In this document: positions 15,227 through 17,387 of the stretch, piece by piece | Layout: each line of letters starts with the position of its first letter | Numbering within the stretch: the stretch's first letter is position 1 | Source: Amoebophilaceae bacterium | Lineage (GTDB): Bacteria; Bacteroidota; Bacteroidia; Cytophagales; Amoebophilaceae | DNA length: 17,387 bases | NCBI GenBank assembly: GCA_025455725.1 | Contig: JALOLY010000017.1 | Coordinates: 1 to 17,387, forward strand | Direction: 5' to 3' | Position numbers and translations under genes: made by a program | Notes under the pieces: generated by a model | The model's input: the letters and a program-made list of their open reading frames with translations, nothing else | What the model was told of the DNA's origin: nothing | Database searches by the model: none

Positions 15227-15255
15227 CAAAACTACACAATACCCACATGCTGCAA
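15227..15255 (-). promoter_or_regulatory. Candidate ostA promoter (-33 TTG, -7 TAGTTTTG)
   Basis: On the minus strand TTG (15255-15253) is followed after 18 bases by TAGTTTTG (15234-15227), which fits the Bacteroidota -33/-7 pattern. The -33 element lies inside the first codons of tilS, so the two divergent genes overlap in their control region. Transcription would start near 15220 and give a leader of about 140 bases before the ostA ATG. The tilS promoter was not found. Confidence 0.42.
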
Positions 15256-16590
15256 GCATTTCTTTCATTCATCCTTAAAAAAAATCTCTTACCACAAAAT
15301 GGCCCTACACTTTTGGCAGTCAGTGGGGGTGTAGACTCTGTGGTGATGAGTTCCCTTTTTTACCAAGCGGGATTGAGCTTTGCTATGGCACACTGCAATT
15401 TCGGATTAAGAGGTGTGGTATCGGACCAAGACGAAGCATGGGTACGCGCGTTAGCCAAACAGTATAGCGTCAATTTTTACACTCATTCTTTTGATGTCCC
15501 CACTTATGCACGAGCCCAGGGCATATCTACGCAGATGGCCGCTAGAACACTGCGCTATGCCTGGTTTAAGACACTTTGTATGGAGCATGGCTTTACAAAG
15601 GTGGCTACCGCACACCACGTCAATGATAGCCTAGAAACTGTGCTGATGCACCTTACCAAGGGAACAGGCATTGCCGGCCTTCATGGTATTGTGCCTGCAC
15701 AAGGCATGTATATTAGGCCTCTGCTTTTTGCTAAGAAAGTTGAAATTATTCAATATGCGCGAACAAAAGGGTTGGCCTGGCGAGAGGACAGTTCCAATCG
15801 CCAAGACAACTACCAAAGAAATCTGATTAGGCATCAAGTGATCCCTTGGCTCCAAAAGCTAAATCCTAATCTGGAGACTACCTTTGGACTAACTTTAGCA
15901 CGGTTAACTCAAGTAGAAGCTGTGTTTAACGAACGGGTCGAGAGCGTCCGTCAACGAATATGCCGCTACCAAAATTCAGACTATTATGTGGCTATGCATA
16001 CCATACGAGACCAGCCGTGGGCCTCAGTTGTCGTGTGGGAGTTACTCAAGTCTTTCGGGTTTAGCTTCACGCAAATCAATAATTTATTCGCCCGCAAACA
16101 CCCCAGTGGCACCATGATTGCGTCAGCCAGCCATCGGCTTTATGTAGACCGAGGACATTGGATCATAACCCCCTGCGCCGCATCAAACTCCCAGTGCTAC
16201 ACAATCGATTTTACCACAAAAGATCTAGCTGTACCACCTCATCAGCTCCAGTGCACTCATCTACCCAGAGCCCAGTATGCGATAATAGCCAATAAAAAAG
16301 TGGCTGCCTTAGACGTATCTCTATTGAAGTTTCCCTTGGTCGTACGTAGATGGCAGCCAGGGGATGTATTCTACCCGTTGGGTATGCAGCAGCGAAAAAA
16401 ATTGAGTGATTTTCTGATCGACAACAAGATACCCGTTCCCTTGAAAGCGCAGATATGGGTAGTGACTTCGAGTAATCAAATTGTGTGGGTACTAGGCTAC
16501 AGAATCGATGACCGCTTCAAGGTCACAGCGAGTACACAGCAAGTGTATGAAATACGGCTCAAGAAGGCTCCTGGGAAGCCTTTAGGGTGA
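15247..16590 (+). CDS. tilS: tRNA(Ile)-lysidine synthase TilS
   Basis: TilS uses ATP and lysine to convert C34 of the CAU-anticodon tRNA-Ile to lysidine, so that it reads AUA and is charged with isoleucine; the enzyme is normally essential. The 447-residue product has the N-type PP-loop SGGVDS (26-31), HCNFGLRG (49-56), ARTLRYAWF (99-107) and the conserved AHHVNDSLETVLMHLTKGTG (122-141). The TilS C-terminal domain is complete, with RRWQPGDVFYPLGM and KKLSDFLIDNKIP. The ATG start lies directly after the divergent spacer to ostA. It looks intact. Confidence 0.97.
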   Translation: MLQAFLSFILKKNLLPQNGPTLLAVSGGVDSVVMSSLFYQAGLSFAMAHCNFGLRGVVSDQDEAWVRALAKQYSVNFYTHSFDVPTYARAQGISTQMAARTLRYAWFKTLCMEHGFTKVATAHHVNDSLETVLMHLTKGTGIAGLHGIVPAQGMYIRPLLFAKKVEIIQYARTKGLAWREDSSNRQDNYQRNLIRHQVIPWLQKLNPNLETTFGLTLARLTQVEAVFNERVESVRQRICRYQNSDYYVAMHTIRDQPWASVVVWELLKSFGFSFTQINNLFARKHPSGTMIASASHRLYVDRGHWIITPCAASNSQCYTIDFTTKDLAVPPHQLQCTHLPRAQYAIIANKKVAALDVSLLKFPLVVRRWQPGDVFYPLGMQQRKKLSDFLIDNKIPVPLKAQIWVVTSSNQIVWVLGYRIDDRFKVTASTQQVYEIRLKKAPGKPLG

Positions 16591-17166
16591 AATAATACTT
16601 TCCTTGCCACGCGTGTGAGTTGGGAGAGGCACAGGCAGTCGATGCACCGCTCGTTCGTCTTCATGAATGAAGAAAGCAGTTATTCCTTACGCTTTCGTCG
16701 GTGGCTGATGCGCAAAAGCCAACCTGCACATCACCATTGCTGTGGAATCAGCATTAGCATTATTACAATGCTTACTCACTACTACAGTAGCCAGGAGCAT
16801 ATGCCGTACAGGACAACCTGATGAGGAAGTGTTGATGCAGTACCTCGGTTAGACAACGTTTCTAATTCTTTCTGGAAACGGCGCTACAGCGCTTTCATTC
16901 ATTCCAGAGTAATGCGTAGTTCAGTATCCACCCGGAAGACTACGTGTGCGTGTGTGGACACGTACTAAGGATTGCCCTAGGTGGCTATCTATTGGTCACT
17001 GTTTTGCTCCCCCCGCTTTATCCGTATGGTTTCCATTGCCGTGGACATACAACCAGTTAGCTATGTGATCTACTGTACAGTTTTTCAGCATACTTTTACA
17101 ATCAAGTTGGGCACTCTCTTGATCAACACATGCGCAAAGTTCATTGATCTACCGGGTTTCTAGCTC
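16591..17166. other. 0.58 kb without a recognisable gene
   Basis: No convincing frame is present on either strand after the tilS stop. Open frames at 16615-16821 and 16981-17163 (plus) have no family features and look like chance. Imperfect inverted repeats occur near 16873-16893 (GAAACGGCGCT/AGCGCTTTC) and 16946-16963 (CGTGT/ACACG), both weak. No terminator for tilS is evident. Confidence 0.45.
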
Positions 17167-17387
17167 CTACGTAGCATCAGTCAGGTTGACCTCTGAGGCA
17201 TTGGCCAGCGACAGAATGGTAGGATCAAAGGAGATCTGCCGTTTCTCCCCCATTTACCCAAGTATGAGACACGGTCTGGTGTGTGTATGTCCCCTCCTTG
17301 CAGCGTCATCATACTAGGTCTCCCCGGGATGAACTTGAATACAGCACCCCTAACAGGACTAGTACTAAGAGTACTCTTGGCTGTTGC
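17167..17387 (-). pseudogene. Possible frameshifted C-terminal gene fragment of unknown function
   Basis: On the minus strand one frame is open from the right edge and includes IPGRPSMMTLQGGDIHT and DRVSYLGKW. At a run of five G (plus-strand C at 17247-17251) the protein-like reading moves to another frame, GEKRQISFDPTILSLANA followed by SEVNLTDAT, which ends at a TAG at 17169-17167. Adding a single G to the run would join the two into one protein end. This suggests a gene with a homopolymer frameshift, either real decay, phase variation or a sequencing error. I do not recognise the protein, and the gene's 5' part lies outside the window. The overlapping plus strand also has short open stretches, so coding is not proven. 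Confidence 0.28.

Noticed and set aside
17330..17387. Possible start of a plus-strand gene (MNLNTAPLTGLVLRVLLAV) running off the right edge
   Set aside because: Only 19 residues are visible, an arginine interrupts the hydrophobic run, and a competing minus-strand reading covers the same bases.
1..17387. oriC, CRISPR arrays, insertion sequences, tmRNA, RNase P RNA and SRP RNA
   Set aside because: No DnaA-box cluster, regularly spaced repeats, transposase frames or signature motifs of these RNAs were seen by eye on either strand.

Overview
This window looks like chromosomal DNA from a Bacteroidota bacterium, probably a host-associated lineage undergoing genome erosion. The phylum call rests on four things: a Bacteroidota-type RNA polymerase omega subunit directly behind bamD, an OstA/LptA-like periplasmic protein, an SbsA-type Ig-like lipoprotein, and -7 promoter boxes of the Bacteroidota form TAnnTTTG. 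Two signs suggest erosion. Coding density is only about 70%, with long stretches that hold no recognisable gene (1317-3054, 8801-9558, 16591-17166). Gene neighbourhoods usual in the phylum are also broken: there is no room for rsfS between birA and ftsH, and no coaBC after rpoZ. Host association is inference. G+C is roughly the mid 40s per cent by eye. No insertion sequence, phage gene, CRISPR array or defence system was seen.

Layout. The left edge holds the first 65 codons of ftsH (minus), then a short GC-rich divergent spacer and birA (plus). After 1.7 kb of apparently decayed DNA comes mnmG (plus). Its 5' leader carries a 16-bp sequence identical, on the minus strand, to the classical parS site TGTTCCACGTGAAACA. 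mnmG converges on an ABC exporter (minus), which is divergent from a large Ig-like lipoprotein gene (plus). A further 0.75 kb non-coding stretch leads to a PhnP-like metallo-beta-lactamase-fold hydrolase that starts at TTG (minus) and to tRNA-Lys(UUU) (plus). Next are a dicarboxylate/glutamate:cation symporter (minus) and a probable ostA-bamD-rpoZ operon (minus). The operon has a candidate promoter at about 15227-15255 and a candidate intrinsic terminator overlapping the rpoZ stop codon. tilS is divergent from ostA. The last 0.8 kb is mostly empty; at the very end there may be a frameshifted gene fragment on the minus strand.

How the genes fit together. MnmG, TilS and tRNA-Lys(UUU) belong to decoding: MnmG modifies U34 of tRNAs such as tRNA-Lys(UUU), and TilS makes lysidine in the AUA-reading tRNA-Ile. 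OstA-like, BamD and the ABC exporter belong to the cell envelope, and the symporter could supply amino acids or C4-dicarboxylates. The most notable non-coding element is parS, which suggests that this locus lies in the ParABS/origin domain of the chromosome. I found no convincing undescribed multi-gene system.
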